Shown in pieces: positions 10,853 to 22,600 of a stretch of 64,000 nt of DNA (the first letter of the stretch is position 1; each line of letters begins with the position of its first letter). The notes below the pieces were generated by a model, which was not told where the DNA came from, did no database searches, and saw only the letters and a list, made by a program, of their open reading frames with translations. The DNA is taken from the NCBI GenBank assembly GCA_007258455.2, contig VDFB02187482.1, positions 124,001 through 188,000 on the forward strand, written 5' to 3'. The DNA comes from Sequoia sempervirens. Lineage: Eukaryota; Streptophyta; Pinopsida; Cupressales; Cupressaceae. The position numbers were made by a program, and so were the translations under genes.

Positions 10853-12702
10853 TCATGGCACTGTATTATGTAGTCGACACCATCCTGACATAGCAGCTTC
10901 TGCCAAAAATACTTTGTCCGTGGGGCGGTTCTCTGGAGGTGGTGGGTTATCTAGTGGTGATGGAACTCCTCCGTTGTTAGGTCCAGTATTCCAGGACCTC
11001 TTTTGATATCCTTGATTATTACTTCGATACCCATGACTATTGTCGTGGCCATGTCCTTGATGGGCATCTTGATGGTGCTGAGGATTATTTTGATATCCTC
11101 GATTGGCACCTGGATGTGCCTGATAGTTCTTCAACATAGATTGCATTTGATTATTTTGATTTCTGAGGTGAGTTACCTCAGATGACAGCCTCTTCATTTG
11201 TTCTACTAGTTCTTTCATTTCGTCTTTCTCCTCTTGTGTCCTAGCTAGTGGCACTGTGTTCTCGAGGTAGACAGGCTGTGTAGCCGGAGTCTGGGATAAA
11301 GGTACCCCAGGATGGAGAAACAATTGATTAGATGGTACTGGAACTGGATTTAATGATGGAATCTGCTGGTTCCATGCTGGTCCAAGAGTTTGCATTTGAT
11401 TGTTTGCCGTCGTCAAGCTTGTGTACAAAGAAGGCCTAGTTATGTTTTGGCCCATATTCTGACTCACTTCTACAGCCTTTGCATACGCTTGATTCATATC
11501 CGCCGGAATGGGATGAGCTTGTCTTACGAACATTGCGGTCAATGGGTCCAAGGCTGCATAATAATTTTCCCTTGCATCTGAAACGACGTATGGAGCGCGT
11601 AACCTTGTGAGAGCTTTTTGAAATCTATTATTGAAGGCGTGGATAGGTTCTTTGTCTTGTCTTCTCACCTCCGTGAATTGGCGGAAGAGCTCTACCGGGG
11701 TGATAGGAATACCAAACTTTCCAATGAAAGCCTCTTTCATTTGCTCCCATGTTCTTATAGACCCAACTGGCAAATGTATAAACCAAAAGTGTGCTTCTTC
11801 TCCCAAGGAATACGGGAACAATTTGTAAGCTACATCTGCGTACGCAATTTGTCGATTTCGAAAATGATCTTGAAACATCTTGATGTGATCCTCAGCAGTA
11901 CGATTTGGGTCATTGACTTGATACTTGGTGCAGAAGTGCTCCGGATTCTTTGGCATGTCGTGATAATTAGCAAACTCAAGAGGGGACGGATTAGTAACTA
12001 GCCAAGTAGCGCCATTTGGAGCGGGTTGGCCTCCTTGTTGACCTCCTGGTTGAGCCATTACTTGTATTGGCTGCCTCCTTTGATATACAATTACTGGAGT
12101 TGTTTGCTGTTGTCGAGGTGTGGTAGCTTGAATTGGTTGTTGTTGCTGGACAAATACCGGTGTGGTAACTTGAATTGCTTTGGGCTGAGCAAACCTTGAA
12201 ACACTTGGTGGAGTTCGGAACAAACTTGAAATCTCCTCTCCGCTTTCTTCGCTTGACTGAATTTCTTCGTTCGAAAATACTTCTTCACTTGACTCAACTT
12301 CTTTACTTGAACGGACTTCTTTCTTCTTCCTTGCTCGAGTAGGCAACTCTAACTCCACAAATTCTTTAGATGAACTTGGCGCGGACCTCAAAATTCTTTT
12401 CAACTTATCAGGTGAGGATGAACTGATACGATCTAGGATGTAGCTGATTACTGACGGCGAGGTGCGGGAGCAGGAGCAAGTGGTTGTCTTTGATTCAACA
12501 AGTTTCGTTCAATTGTAACTTGAATTTCAATAGCCTTTTCTTCTTCCTCCTCCAACACGAAGCAGGTTCTCATATACTGGGCGTAGCTCTCCTTTGTCCT
12601 CCACGCAAGATTGTTCAGTCCTGAAAGAATGTCCTCTTGGTCGTCGTTGAATCCCAAGTTAGGCTGCAACACCGGAAATATCTCTCTATGCGGTAGCACC
12701 AT
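10853..12702 (-). pseudogene. G element gag polyprotein
   Basis: Structural capsid protein of the retrotransposon, which packages element RNA in the cytoplasm. The ATG at 12702 lies about 110 bases after the primer-site candidate. The first ~84 residues (to 12448) are followed by a stop, and the frame resumes by 12403 with a Ser/Glu-rich, Gln-rich disordered region. The retrotransposon gag/capsid domain follows (about residues 150-300 of the second part): PLGEEAHFWFIHL-like SLGEEAHFWF, WEQMKEAFIGKFG, FRQFTEVRRQ, and EPIHAFNNRF. A His/Asn/Gln-rich tail and a Cys-His motif (WCRLH) come last. A frameshift at 10853 ends it. Confidence 0.85.
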
Positions 12703-12795
12703 CTTTACTCATGATAATTCTCCTCCAAGGAATTTCTTTTGAATGAAAATCCCTTCTTATTTAGATATGATTGCTAACTGTAGGAACTCTTGGAA

Positions 12796-12814
12796 GGCAC
12801 TCCTTCTAGCACCA
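12796..12814 (-). other. candidate primer-binding site of G
   Basis: The minus strand reads TGGTGCTAGAAGGAGTGCC, starting 12 bases after the LTR end ...CACGTCA. It begins with TGG as tRNA-primed sites do, and it is in the right place and orientation for the gag-pol downstream. I cannot name the matching tRNA with confidence, and the 12-base gap is longer than usual. Confidence 0.45.
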
Positions 12815-13730
12815 GTTTTTCTCTATTGACGTGGTTTTTGTGACCTCACCAATCAGCCGAAGAACAAAATGGTCCGAAGGCTACTCCATTCTCTCTTGAT
12901 CAAAGTATTCCGTGTGCTAAGATTGCGAGATAGATCACACGTTCAACTCCAAGGTTCCGAATACTTAGAATACCCTTAGTTGGTTGATGTGTATTGCTGT
13001 GTTCTTACGAGGGGACTTACACAATTGTTCAGACTTCTTGCAGTTAACAGCCGGTATATGATTTGAAGGGGATTTTGCGCGTATGATTTGGCAATATAGC
13101 TCGTTTTCCTAAAGCTAATCAGAAATATGTGGAAAGTAAATGAGTGTAAGGCCTAAGAAACTTATGTTCTATTCTAAATGCAGGATATGTGGCGCTCAAT
13201 TTCAATAGACTTCAACCGAATTTCACCTAGCCTCACGGCGGACAGCCTCAGTAAAATTGGTGCAATCTTCAAAGGGATAGCAAAAGATGTTCAAATCATA
13301 ATTTAGCATACATACACCATCAGAATGATGCATATAAGTATACAAATCACAATCGAAGTTAAACTCGAGATAATTTCCAATCGACCACACAAGGCGAACT
13401 TATCATCAACAAGCCGCTAGTGGTATGGAATAAAGTGAAGCTACCTCAATAAAACACCACACATCAAAGTAAACTACTTGCATGAAATGAAAATTAAGCC
13501 ACTTGGATCCGAAAGGAAGAAGAGACCATGCTAGCTATTCATGACAAAGACGAATTCCACCATCAATGAAAAGATCTATTATCATGAAAGTGTTACACAA
13601 CAATCTCCACAAAGTTTTCAAAGGGAAAACTTTCTTTCTTCTCCACACTATGCAAAATGTCTACAATGCTCTACTCTCCAATCTCTAGCTCTATTATGAT
13701 TCTAATCTTTTGTTCTAATGTCTTACAAAT

Positions 13731-13757
13731 GAGGGGGACTCCCCCTTTATATAGCTA
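13731..13757 (-). promoter_or_regulatory. TATA box with adjoining GC palindrome (G 5' LTR promoter)
   Basis: On the minus strand a TATATAAA box is followed immediately by GGGGGAGTCCCCC, a perfect palindrome around one base. The third copy has the same arrangement at about 62676-62696. The position, about 0.9 kb before the LTR end and ahead of gag, fits the core promoter for the genomic RNA. Confidence 0.7.
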
Positions 13758-13917
13758 GCCCAGTCCAAAAGACGGCTAGGGTTACAATCAATAGAGTGGC
13801 TAAGATTGTGCCACCTCAGCCCTAACCCTAAAAACTGCCAGAATGGGGAGTGGTGCAATAAATGAACAAAGATTCCCACTCACTCCCAAAAATAGTAAAG
13901 GCAATAAATGCCCACAA

Positions 13918-16900
13918 TCAGTCTTCTAGAAGATCCTCGTCCAGTAGTGCGTTCCCACTTGCCTTCTCTCTGACTGCAAACTCAACGAACCTGCCAAGTA
14001 CAGCCTCAACTTCCTGAACTGAAATAGGTGGAATGCAATCTAGCTGAAACTCTAACACTGTGACTGAATGCTCATGCCTTGTACAAGATTTTCTCCAAGC
14101 AACTAAAGAATCCTGCGTGCTCTGGATCAAGGCGGAGAAAGTAGAAGTGTTCTCGAAATCATCCTGTACAAAGGTCTTAACATTTGAAAAGAAAGGCACC
14201 AGCCTACCCCTCAAATTATCAACATTTACCTCATCTGGACTCAACCGCCTAGCAAATATGGCCTCAAAGGTATTTTGAACTCCATCAATGATATTGGCCA
14301 TGGCCTTATGTATCCTGGCTGAATCCGCCTGTGCTATGTCGAAGAAACCACGCCCCGTGATTGCTGAGGAATACCATCTGGAGAAGTCGTACCTGTCATT
14401 CTCCTGAATGACACCTCCATCAATCAGCAACCGCAACGGAACATGCCTCAATGCCTCAAGACGCTGAATTACTTTACTCTGATAGATAGAAGCATCACCC
14501 CAGGCATGATCAACTGCCTCCATCCATGCCAAAATACTAGAGGCCTGCTGAAAAGCAAAAGCAAGGTCCTCCATAAACTTTTCTGTCTCAGCACGAACTC
14601 CTGTGACCCACTTATCCGCTTCCTGTGCCATCTTTCCTAACTCGACCAAGCCACTGATTGACTCTCTAGGTATCTCTGCTAGAGGCTCTATCACTGGAAT
14701 ATCCTGCCCACGAGAACGAGACAACTGCTGTACATATCCAATTAAAGCCTTGTGTTCTCTTTTCAACTTTTTATACTTTCCTTCCTTCTTGAATAACCTA
14801 TCTTTGAGGGCGAGGTAGGAGTTATCACACTCCTCTACAATCTGCGCACCAGTGGGGCGTCCTAACTCCAAAGTCGTGACCATGTAATTCTCAGTGCTTC
14901 ATCTCAGTCACAATCAACTCTGTACAGCTACATGAAGAGTACGGGAGCCATCTTCATCTGTTGATATCTTCGAAAACTTTCGTGCTTTCTTCTTTTGTGG
15001 AGGTGCACTGATCCTGTTCAAGAATTCTTCCATCTCAACTGCTGGATCAATCTCCTCACTGGGGCTTCTTCTCATCCTTTCCTTAAGCCAATCAGGCACA
15101 TTGTACTGTATATCGAAGGGCTGCTGCTCTTGTGCCTCTACTTCTCGAACTTGCTCAACCTCTACATCATTCTGGCAAGGCTCATCGTCCTCAAGTGGCT
15201 GAGTGTCTCCTGAAACTATATCATCATCATCATTCTCCATAGCCGCCTCTATCTCTTGCTGAAACTGAGGGTCAGTAATTGTCCCCTCATCATCCTGCTG
15301 ATCAACCCTACCAGGTGCGTTGACGCTCTGGCCAACTGACTCTCTCTGTGGAGGCTGATTATTATCCTGTACTACTTGCACCTGATTCAATGCATTCCTC
15401 TGATCAGCAAACAAGGAAACCTCCTGTATACTTGGAGAACGGTTCCAATGGTGTGGCTTTCAACTGCAACTCGTGGAGGCTCCGGCTGAACAGGCTTCGT
15501 CGAACTAGCTCTTTTCCTTTGGACTCTCGACCTCGTGTGATCTGCTTTTCTCGCCAGTGGTGGGTGTCCTGCGGATCTCCCATCAAATTGTAAGTCAAAG
15601 CAATTGACCTACTCTTCAACCTGCTCACACGCCTATCAACCCATGCCCTAGTGAATGTCAGGACAGGAATAGAAAGTGTGTCCAAATCAGCAACCTCTGG
15701 TTCTGACCAATCCGGGAGCAGAAGTAGAGTATCCCTGACTGCTGCATAATCACGATGGACAACGTCCATATCCTCATTGACCTGGTCTGGAACCGGAACA
15801 ACTTCACACTCCCTGATCAAAGTAATTGGCAACCGAGAAAACATTCTTTTCCTAACTTCAATCTCATCAGCTGCATCAGCCCAATAGTCTTCAATATTTG
15901 TTTTATGCTTAAACTCCTCTGACAGTACCCATTTGATGTTGTGTGGATCATAGTGCTGTCGGTTGGTGTGATATGAGAAATGATAAAATTGAAGCTCACT
16001 CTCAGCTTCTCTGGTTGCCTGTATTGAAGGACACACCTCATCCGAGTTGCCCATGACAATTGGGAATTCAATACCTCCCTTCTTCTTCTTCTTTTGAATT
16101 TTATCATAGGCAAGCAATTGCCTAGATATCTCTAGCATTAAAATTCTATCGGTTGGGTACTTAGGCAGCCTATATGGGTACGAAGAAAACCTTGCAGCCT
16201 TATGTAAGAAAATTTCGGAAATTGTATGAACCAGCACCCATACCTTTCAATCAGCTCTTGGGCTTCCCTCGAGATTCTGTGATGCAACCGCTCCTGAAGC
16301 AATCTCGTGATGTGCATGGTGAAGGCATCGTTGACACGCTTGTAATGAGTAGTACTCGCCAGGTGCAACTGCGGACAAGCATCATGGATTTTGAATTGGT
16401 GAGAGCCACAACCGACAGGTTCCTTGTAAGAGATTCCTCGATACTTCGTCATACGAGCCAACATATAGATGATGTAAGAGCTCATATAAAATGTCTTCAT
16501 TCTTCTCAGGCTCAGGAGCTGCTCGTGCAAGTTGTCACTGATCATCACAGCTCAGTTGACGTAATCTTTCCCTTCCAGCACGAGGTTGATGTAGTAAAAC
16601 ATCCAAGGATCGAAAATAAATGACTGTGGGCAACCACCAACTTTGCTCAGCATATAATGAGGTCACAGTATTCTTGCTTCAAGTCCTCCGCTATGATCTG
16701 CTTCGGCAACTTTGTACGAGAAGGCTTGGGAGTGCTCATCCAGTGAGTGTTAATTGTCTCCGTGCATCTTTCGAATGCAGAAGCGTACATCCGCTCAGCT
16801 CGCTCTTTGGATTTGTAAAGGATCCCGAAAGCCTCACCAATGGCAGAAGGAGTGAGATTAGCAAGTACTTGTCCATCTGGTGACATGATCGACCTGTGAT

Positions 16901-17208
16901 CCTTGTCGTAGCAATTGGCGCACTCCATCATCAGCTCTGAGCATTGAATGGTTGGTGGGAAACCAGCAGTTGCATATAATCCGCTTCGAACAATATTTGT
17001 GCGAAGTGGTCGAAGGTCGATGACTGCCAATCCCCAACATCCTGTTCTTGAAGCTCTCTAGGTTGACGGAGCCCAAGTTGGTATCTGTCAGCTTGCCCAA
17101 CTTTGAAATGAATTTTTATTCTGGCATGAAGGTCTTGCTCAGCTTCTTAATCACTGCCTGTCTGGATGCACCATTGTTATCTTTGCCAGTCGCCCTTGGC
17201 TCAGCCAT
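13918..17208 (-). pseudogene. ORF-X copy 1, uncharacterised protein encoded inside the G LTR
   Basis: Roughly 1,050 codons in consecutive minus-strand frames broken by a few stops and shifts. The ATG at 17208 opens MAEPRATGKDNNG. An N-terminal domain follows with SPDGQVLANLTPSAIGEAFGI (17030-16647). A central domain (16548-15404) has FIQFPKFSYIRL, PKYPTDRILMLEISRQ, and IEDYWADAADEIEVRKRMF. Next is an acidic, Gln-rich linker (15414-14914) ending in a basic nuclear-localisation-like PPQKKKARKF. A helical, coiled-coil-prone C-terminal domain (14883-13918) starts at KKEGKYKKLKREHKALIGY. It shares ordered blocks with the diverged copy at 42749-45740, which implies past selection on the protein. 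It has no signal peptide, membrane segment or enzyme motif that I can see. The N-terminal domain faintly recalls plant transposon-associated domains; this is weak. The function is unknown. Confidence 0.7.
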
Positions 17209-17239
17209 CTGCAGGATAATAAACATTCATCAGCAATTC

Positions 17240-18952
17240 ATCTTAGAAAAATAAATAATATACCTTGCAGGGCTGCCAGTCGACTTTTTAAAATTTGAGA
17301 AGTTGCAACATTCAATTCTTCTGCAAACCTCAACTTCTCCTTCACAAGATTTCGAACTCCAACACTTAGAAAAGACTTCTAAGTAAGCTTTGACTTCAGC
17401 AATTTCAATTAGCAATCTTTTATCAGCAACTTGAACTTTGATAAATTCGTATTTCACACTAGCAATCAGCAACTTCAATCAGCAGTCAGCAAGTTCGCAC
17501 TTTTAAAACTCTTTGAGACCTTTCACCTCAAGGCGTCCCTCTTAGCACTGGCAACTTCAATCTTCAGCAACAAATCAAGCTCTAGCAATCAGCAAGTTCG
17601 CACTTCTTTTTTTTTTTAAAACTTTTAGCAAGTGCGCACCTCAGCCTTAGCAATACAATCTTCTTCAAGCCTCAACAAATTCAAACTTCAGCAACTCCTC
17701 TTTAAGTCGAAATTTCCTTCACTTGTACTGGCAACTCAAGGCGCCCTTCAGCAAATTCGAACTTCAGCAATAGCAATTCTCCAATGCCTTTCACTCAACA
17801 ACTCTCAGACTTAGCAAAAGAAAATTCGAACTTCAAGCCTCAACAATGCTTAGCAACAATCTTCACTTAGAGCAAATTCGACTTCTCCAGCTGTGAAAAG
17901 GAAGTGAGAAACTTCTTCATTTTATAGCCAAAAATCTAATTCTAGAAGGAGCCAATTATAGCCAGTACATTTAATTTCCACTACTCCACTTCAAGAATTC
18001 GAATTTTCCCTCTCTAGTATTTCTGACACTTGTCTCTGGACGTCAAGAATCTTATTCTTCTAGAAGTTCAACTTTGACTGGCATCTTTTGAATTTATTTT
18101 CGAAAAATTTAATTTAAATTCATATTTTTAATTCACCAGCCGGAACTCTGTCACTTGAATTCGAATTTAACTCTTCCTCAGCTCTGGAAAATTCATCATC
18201 GAAGAATTCAATCAAAATCATCTAGGCAACTCATCTCGAATTCATCATCTTGTCAAGAGTCGTTTTATTCAAATTTGCCTTAGAAGATTTTAAAATTTCC
18301 CTTAGGAAAATTCACAATTTGAGCACTGATCAAATTCTTCACTAAAAAAGTGTTGGCGAAGTGCGGAAGACATAGAAATCCTTCTATCATCACAAATGTT
18401 CAGTACCCAGAAGAGAATTTTCTTCAGAATTCTTCGAATCCATGGGTACCCAACGAACGGGTTCATTTAATTTTTTTAAATTTTGAACCTTAGAAAATAT
18501 TATTCTATCAAATTAAATCCATTCTTCGCCTGTGATCATCCTATTGCTCTGACTTGAGAAATTTTATCAATCCATCTGCATTATCATCCATCTCTGACTT
18601 CATCACTGAAAAGTTAGCCGGTGCTCTGAGAGGAAAATTCATCACCTTGAGCTCTAGGCGTATTTTCTAAGGGAGAAAATATTTTTGCCTTAGAAAATTT
18701 TAAGTCATCCCGCACTTTGAGAATTTTCCTTAGAAAATTTTATTCGTTTGCCCGTGGTGGAAACTTCATCAACTCATTTAGAAAAAATTTTATTCATAAG
18801 GCGCCTAGCACATTTTATTTCTCACTCACCACTTTGCATTTTTCTTCACACTTGAAAAATATTTTATTTAAAACTCCAACGCCTTAGAAGAAATTCTCAT
18901 AACATCATCGTATACTTCACTTTACCACCCTAGGCGCATAGCACACTTGAGG
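17240..18952. repeat. AT-rich distal G LTR with degenerate CAGCAA/TTCGAACTTC motifs
   Basis: No convincing gene. From about 17290 to 17900 short variants of TTCGAACTTCAGCAA recur many times. From about 17990 to 18950 the sequence is AT-rich with repeated CTTAGAAAATTTT-like runs. On the minus strand this is the LTR interval upstream of ORF-X, so it could hold its promoter; no specific site is clear. Confidence 0.5.
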
Positions 18953-20100
18953 AAAATCACGCCTTAGCATTTTATCTTCATCACCTCACACATATCACCT
19001 TGGGCGCATTTAGGACTTGAAGAGGGACATCTAACTTCACCACGCCTAACATTTTGTTTTCATACTTCATACACCTTAGAAAAATTCTCTAACACCTACT
19101 ACCTTAGGCGCATTTGAGACTTGAAGAGGAAATTCAAAATCACGCCTAGCATTTACCCTTGTATTGACCACGCCTTGAGGTATTTTCAACACTTTTTACC
19201 CCATTTACCATCTTCCATTCACTTTTACCACCTCAACTTGGGCGCATTTGAGCTAGGCAAGAGGATGACTCTTCAACTTCCGTTTTTTTGTCTTGACCTC
19301 ATTTGGGCGCATTTTCATGTAGGTGAAGGATAAGAATTGTTGACTTGTTTGACCCACTTCCCTCTTGGGCGCATTTTAGCCTTGATGGAGGATGAAACCT
19401 ATAACCACGCCTTGGAGTGACCCTTCACCTTCCTCGTTTCGTCTTCACATGCATGCTTTTGGGCGCATTTCCACCTAGGAGGAGGATGAATTTGTTTGAC
19501 TTCTTTTGACTTGTTTGCAAACTTGGCGCATTTCACCCTAGCTGCAGGATGGGCGCATTTGGAGGGTGGTGGAGGATAACCTCAACACTTAGAATATTTT
19601 CCAACTTTCCTTCTTCAAGGTGGGTGCATTTTGGCCTAGCTACTGGATGAAAATTGTTGACCGCTTTGACTCACTTCTCCCTTGGGCGCATTTTGGGCAT
19701 GGTGGAGGATAACCTCTCAGAATATTTTCCAACTTTCCTTCTTCAAGGTGGGTGCATTTTGGCCTAGCTACTGGATGAAAATTGTTGACCGCTTTGACTC
19801 ACTTCTCCCTTGGGCGCATTTTGGGCATGGTGGAGGATAACCTCTCAGAATATTTTCCAACTTTCCTTCTTCAAGGTGGGTGCATTTTGGCCTAGCTACT
19901 GGATGAAAATTGTTGACCGCTTTGACTCACTTCTCCCTTGGGCGCATTTTGGGCATGGTGGAGGATAACCTCTCATACTTCGAATTTTTCCATGCTTCTT
20001 CATCTACTTGGGCGCATTTTGCCATGGCTGCAGGATGGAGTTCCAGACTTAAAAATTTTTCCTCATTTTCGCCAGCTTTCATGCCCTGATATTTATAGTA
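18953..20100. repeat. GGGCGCATTT-core repeat array in G 5' LTR
   Basis: About a dozen diverged units carry a TTGGGCGCATTT core followed by a GGATGA or GGATAA tail. The same array is at 240-1100. It includes the 128-base triplication at about 19585-19968. Confidence 0.7.
19585..19968. repeat. 128-base unit in three tandem copies
   Basis: The segment from CAGAATATTTTCCAAC to GGTGGAGGATAACCTCT occurs three times in a row with a period of 128 bases (boundaries at 19713, 19841 and 19969). The other LTR, at about 870-1010, has it once. The expansion therefore arose after G inserted, or was lost from the other LTR. Confidence 0.9.
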
Positions 20101-21355
20101 AGCCCTCTGATTTTTGCACCTCTGAGGCTCGGAACGACTTGAAATTTTAAACACTGCATCCTCATGACCTTGTTGTCCTGTCGACACTGCCATTTTTGGC
20201 TGACCTGCTATTTATAGCCCATTTCTGAAGATGATTTACTATAAATAGTAATTGCTTGCTTCTGATAGCTCCACTGCTCCGATTGACTTGAAATTTGAAT
20301 GAGGCGCTCCTCACCACGTGACCTGTCTGTCGACATCAACGCATGCACTTGACTTGCTATTTTTAGCCTGTTTCCAAATTGACTTACTATAAATAGTAAG
20401 TGCTCCGTTTGACTTGAAATTTTACCAGCAGATAGCCTGAAGGATGCTGATCGCGATGGGTTACACCGGTTTTCGAAAATTTTTACTTCTTACCCCTCCT
20501 TTCAGGTCCCGAAGCTGGAAACCCTAATTTGCTCTGCATGCGTATCAAATGTTCTCTGTTTGTCTTCGTTTCTGCTGCATTGCGATCAACTCGTGATTCT
20601 GAATTGCTGGGAAGCGGCTGTCGGGACACACCTGCTAAAAATAGTAAGTTCCTTATTGAGTGATTATCCTCATTTGCATGTCACACCACTGCGTAGGTCT
20701 CGAAAAACCCATCAGGAATCATCCGACATGCAAAAGAAACCCTGACATGCAAACCCTAAAAATAGCCTCGGAAGACCGAATTCTGAAAGTTGTCATCTCG
20801 TTTTGCATGTTATATCATTGCGAAGGTCTCGAAAAACCCAGAAGGAATATGCAGACATGCAAAGAAAAACTCTGCATTTGAGCCCTGAAATTTGCTCTGG
20901 AAGCTGGACTGCTAAAAGTAGAAAGTTGTCTGTTTTCGCTGAAATTTTGCACCCGAGCAGCCTGATGTGCTCTAAATGTCGTGTGACTGTCGGAATCTCA
21001 AAAATGCTGATGAATTGCCTGTAATTTCACACTTACTAAAAATAGTAAGTACCTCAGAATCTGATGAAACTTGCTGAAAGCCTGTTGAAAGCACACTGAC
21101 AACAATGTTAAGCTCAATTTTCAATTTATTCACTTTATTCGACCTTGGATTGACCAGGAAAGATGAAACCCTAATTTTTTTAGACTTGGTCAATTTTACG
21201 TTTAAGCTCAAAGACGGGCGCAATCCTCGAAAGGCAGACATCAGAAAAGAGACAGAGGGAGAGAAAGAGAGAAAAACCCAAGCCAAAAGACAAGAATGGA
21301 GCAAAAATTAGGGGGTCCCCATTTGAATGGGGCGATGTGTGAAAAGGTCACAACA

Positions 21356-21840
21356 CTTTGACATACTCAATGTCAAAATCGTAAGCTTGAAGCTTACTCA
21401 CCCACCTCTGTTGCCTCTCGTTCAGATCTTTCTGATGCATGAAATGCTTGAGACTATTGTGGTCAGTCTTGACCACGAACTTGCTCCCCACCAAGTACTG
21501 TCTGAACTAGGCTAATGCATGCATGATTGCAAGCATTTCCTTGTCATAGATAGAGTAGGACTTTTCAACTCTTAATTTTCTGCTCTCAAATACTATGGGA
21601 TGTTTATCTTGCATTAAAACAGCCCCAACACCCTCACCAAATGCATCACACTGTAGCTCGAAGGGCTTGGAAAAATCTGGAATAGCAAGAACAGGACAAG
21701 AACTCATTATTTTCTTAAACTTGTCAAAAGTACTCTGAGCCTTTTCTGACCAGCAAAAAGCCCCCTCTTTTGTGAGGTCAGTAAGAGGAGCAGCATTTTG
21801 TGATAACCCTTCACAAACCTTCTGTAAAATCCACAAAGGC
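21356..21840 (-). pseudogene. gypsy-2 RNase H, 3'-truncated
   Basis: RNase H domain following the RT. The segments FCWSEKAQSTFDKFK, PVLAIPDFSKPFELQCDA, GVGAVLMQDKHPIVFESRKL and YSIYDKEMLAIMHAL are typical of the chromovirus type, and the first catalytic Asp (CDA) and the Glu (KEML) are present. A stop at 21507 follows. The readable sequence continues as FRQYLVG-like and HNSLKHFMHQKDLNERQQRW-like residues until 21356, where the G LTR begins. Confidence 0.88.
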
Positions 21841-22600
21841 CCAAAAACCCTTTCAAGTGAGTCAAGTTCTCAGGAGGTGGCCAATCAACAATGGCCTTGA
21901 TCTTTTCTGGATCAACCTTCACACCTTCAGCACTGATTAGGTGACCAAGGTAAAGTAGCTCCTTCATTCCAAATTCACATTTGGATTCTTTGGCAAACAA
22001 GCTCTCTGATTCCAGGATGTTAAGCACTTCCTCCGAGTGCTTGAGATGTTCTTCCCAAGTCTTGCTGAAAATCAAGATGTCATAAAAAAATATCAACACA
22101 AACTTCCTCAACTGCTTCTGAAAGACCCTGTTCATACAAGACTGGAAGGTGGCAGGAGCATTAGTCAACCCAAACGGCATGACTAGGAACTCAAAGTGAC
22201 CATAGTGACATCGGAAGGCTGTCTTCTAAACATCAGATCCTCTCATCCGAATCTGATAGTAGCCCGACCTCAAATCTATCTTCGAAAAGAACTTGGCTCC
22301 ATGCAGCTCATCAATGAGCTTATCTATCCTTGGAATGGGATATCGATTTTTGATGGTGCTTTGATTCAAAGCACAATAATCTACACACATACGAATGGTA
22401 CCATCCTTCTTCTTTGCTAGAACAACTGCTGAAGCAAAGGGACTCTTACTTGGACGAATGAAGCCCATCTCCAAGAGCTCCCTAATGTTCTTTTCAATCT
22501 CATCCTTTTGCTTTTTGGGGTACCGATATGGAGTTGTGATAATTGGCTTAGCTCCTTCTTTGAGCTCTATGACATGTTCTGAACCTCGATTAGGGGGTGG
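21707..22600 (-). pseudogene. gypsy-2 reverse transcriptase
   Basis: The RT palm and thumb read across a stop at about 22226. Motifs are [69 protein letters not shown], and YLGHLISAEGVKVDPEK. At the catalytic box the expected FxDDIL reads FFYDILIFS, so the first of the two active-site Asp residues is replaced by Tyr. A frameshift near 21800 leads to the RNase H. Confidence 0.88.

Larger units (their letters stand above)
240..21355 (-). mobile_element. G element: Tat-like Ty3/gypsy retrotransposon with giant LTRs (3' LTR partial)
   Basis: On the minus strand the order is LTR (21355-12827), primer-site candidate, gag, protease, archaeal-type RNase H, RT, RNase H, integrase, 3' untranslated region, and the start of a second LTR (2391-240). 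The segments 240-2391 and 18953-21355 are direct repeats differing by only a few percent by eye plus one tandem expansion, and they sit where 5' and 3' LTRs should begin. The right end (...GTCACAACA) cuts into the RNase H of gypsy-2, so G is the younger insertion. The extra RNase H places G in the Tat branch of Ty3/gypsy. Stops, frameshifts and a solo LTR in the pol region show it is no longer autonomous. The alternative, that the terminal repeats belong to a separate plus-strand element, is discussed in the findings. Confidence 0.75.
12827..21355 (-). mobile_element. G element 5' LTR, ~8.5 kb, containing ORF-X
   Basis: Read on the minus strand it starts TGTTGTGACC at 21355 and ends CACGTCA at 12827. 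The distal part (21355-17240) is a repeat-rich upstream region, ORF-X occupies 17208-13918, and a TATA box at about 13750 is followed by the R-U5 part. The start matches the second LTR at 2391. The TATA-U5 end matches the start of the third copy at 61764. An independent, complete 6.6-kb unit of the same design is at 41690-48283. Ordinary plant gypsy LTRs are 0.3-2 kb; those of Ogre reach about 5 kb. The LTR boundary at 12827 is inferred from where copies 1 and 3 cease to match. Confidence 0.7.

Noticed and set aside
13918..17208. ORF-X as an envelope gene, by analogy with 3' ORFs of Athila
   Set aside because: No signal peptide, membrane segment or cleavage site; it has nuclear-localisation-like and coiled-coil segments instead, and it appears to lie inside the LTR.
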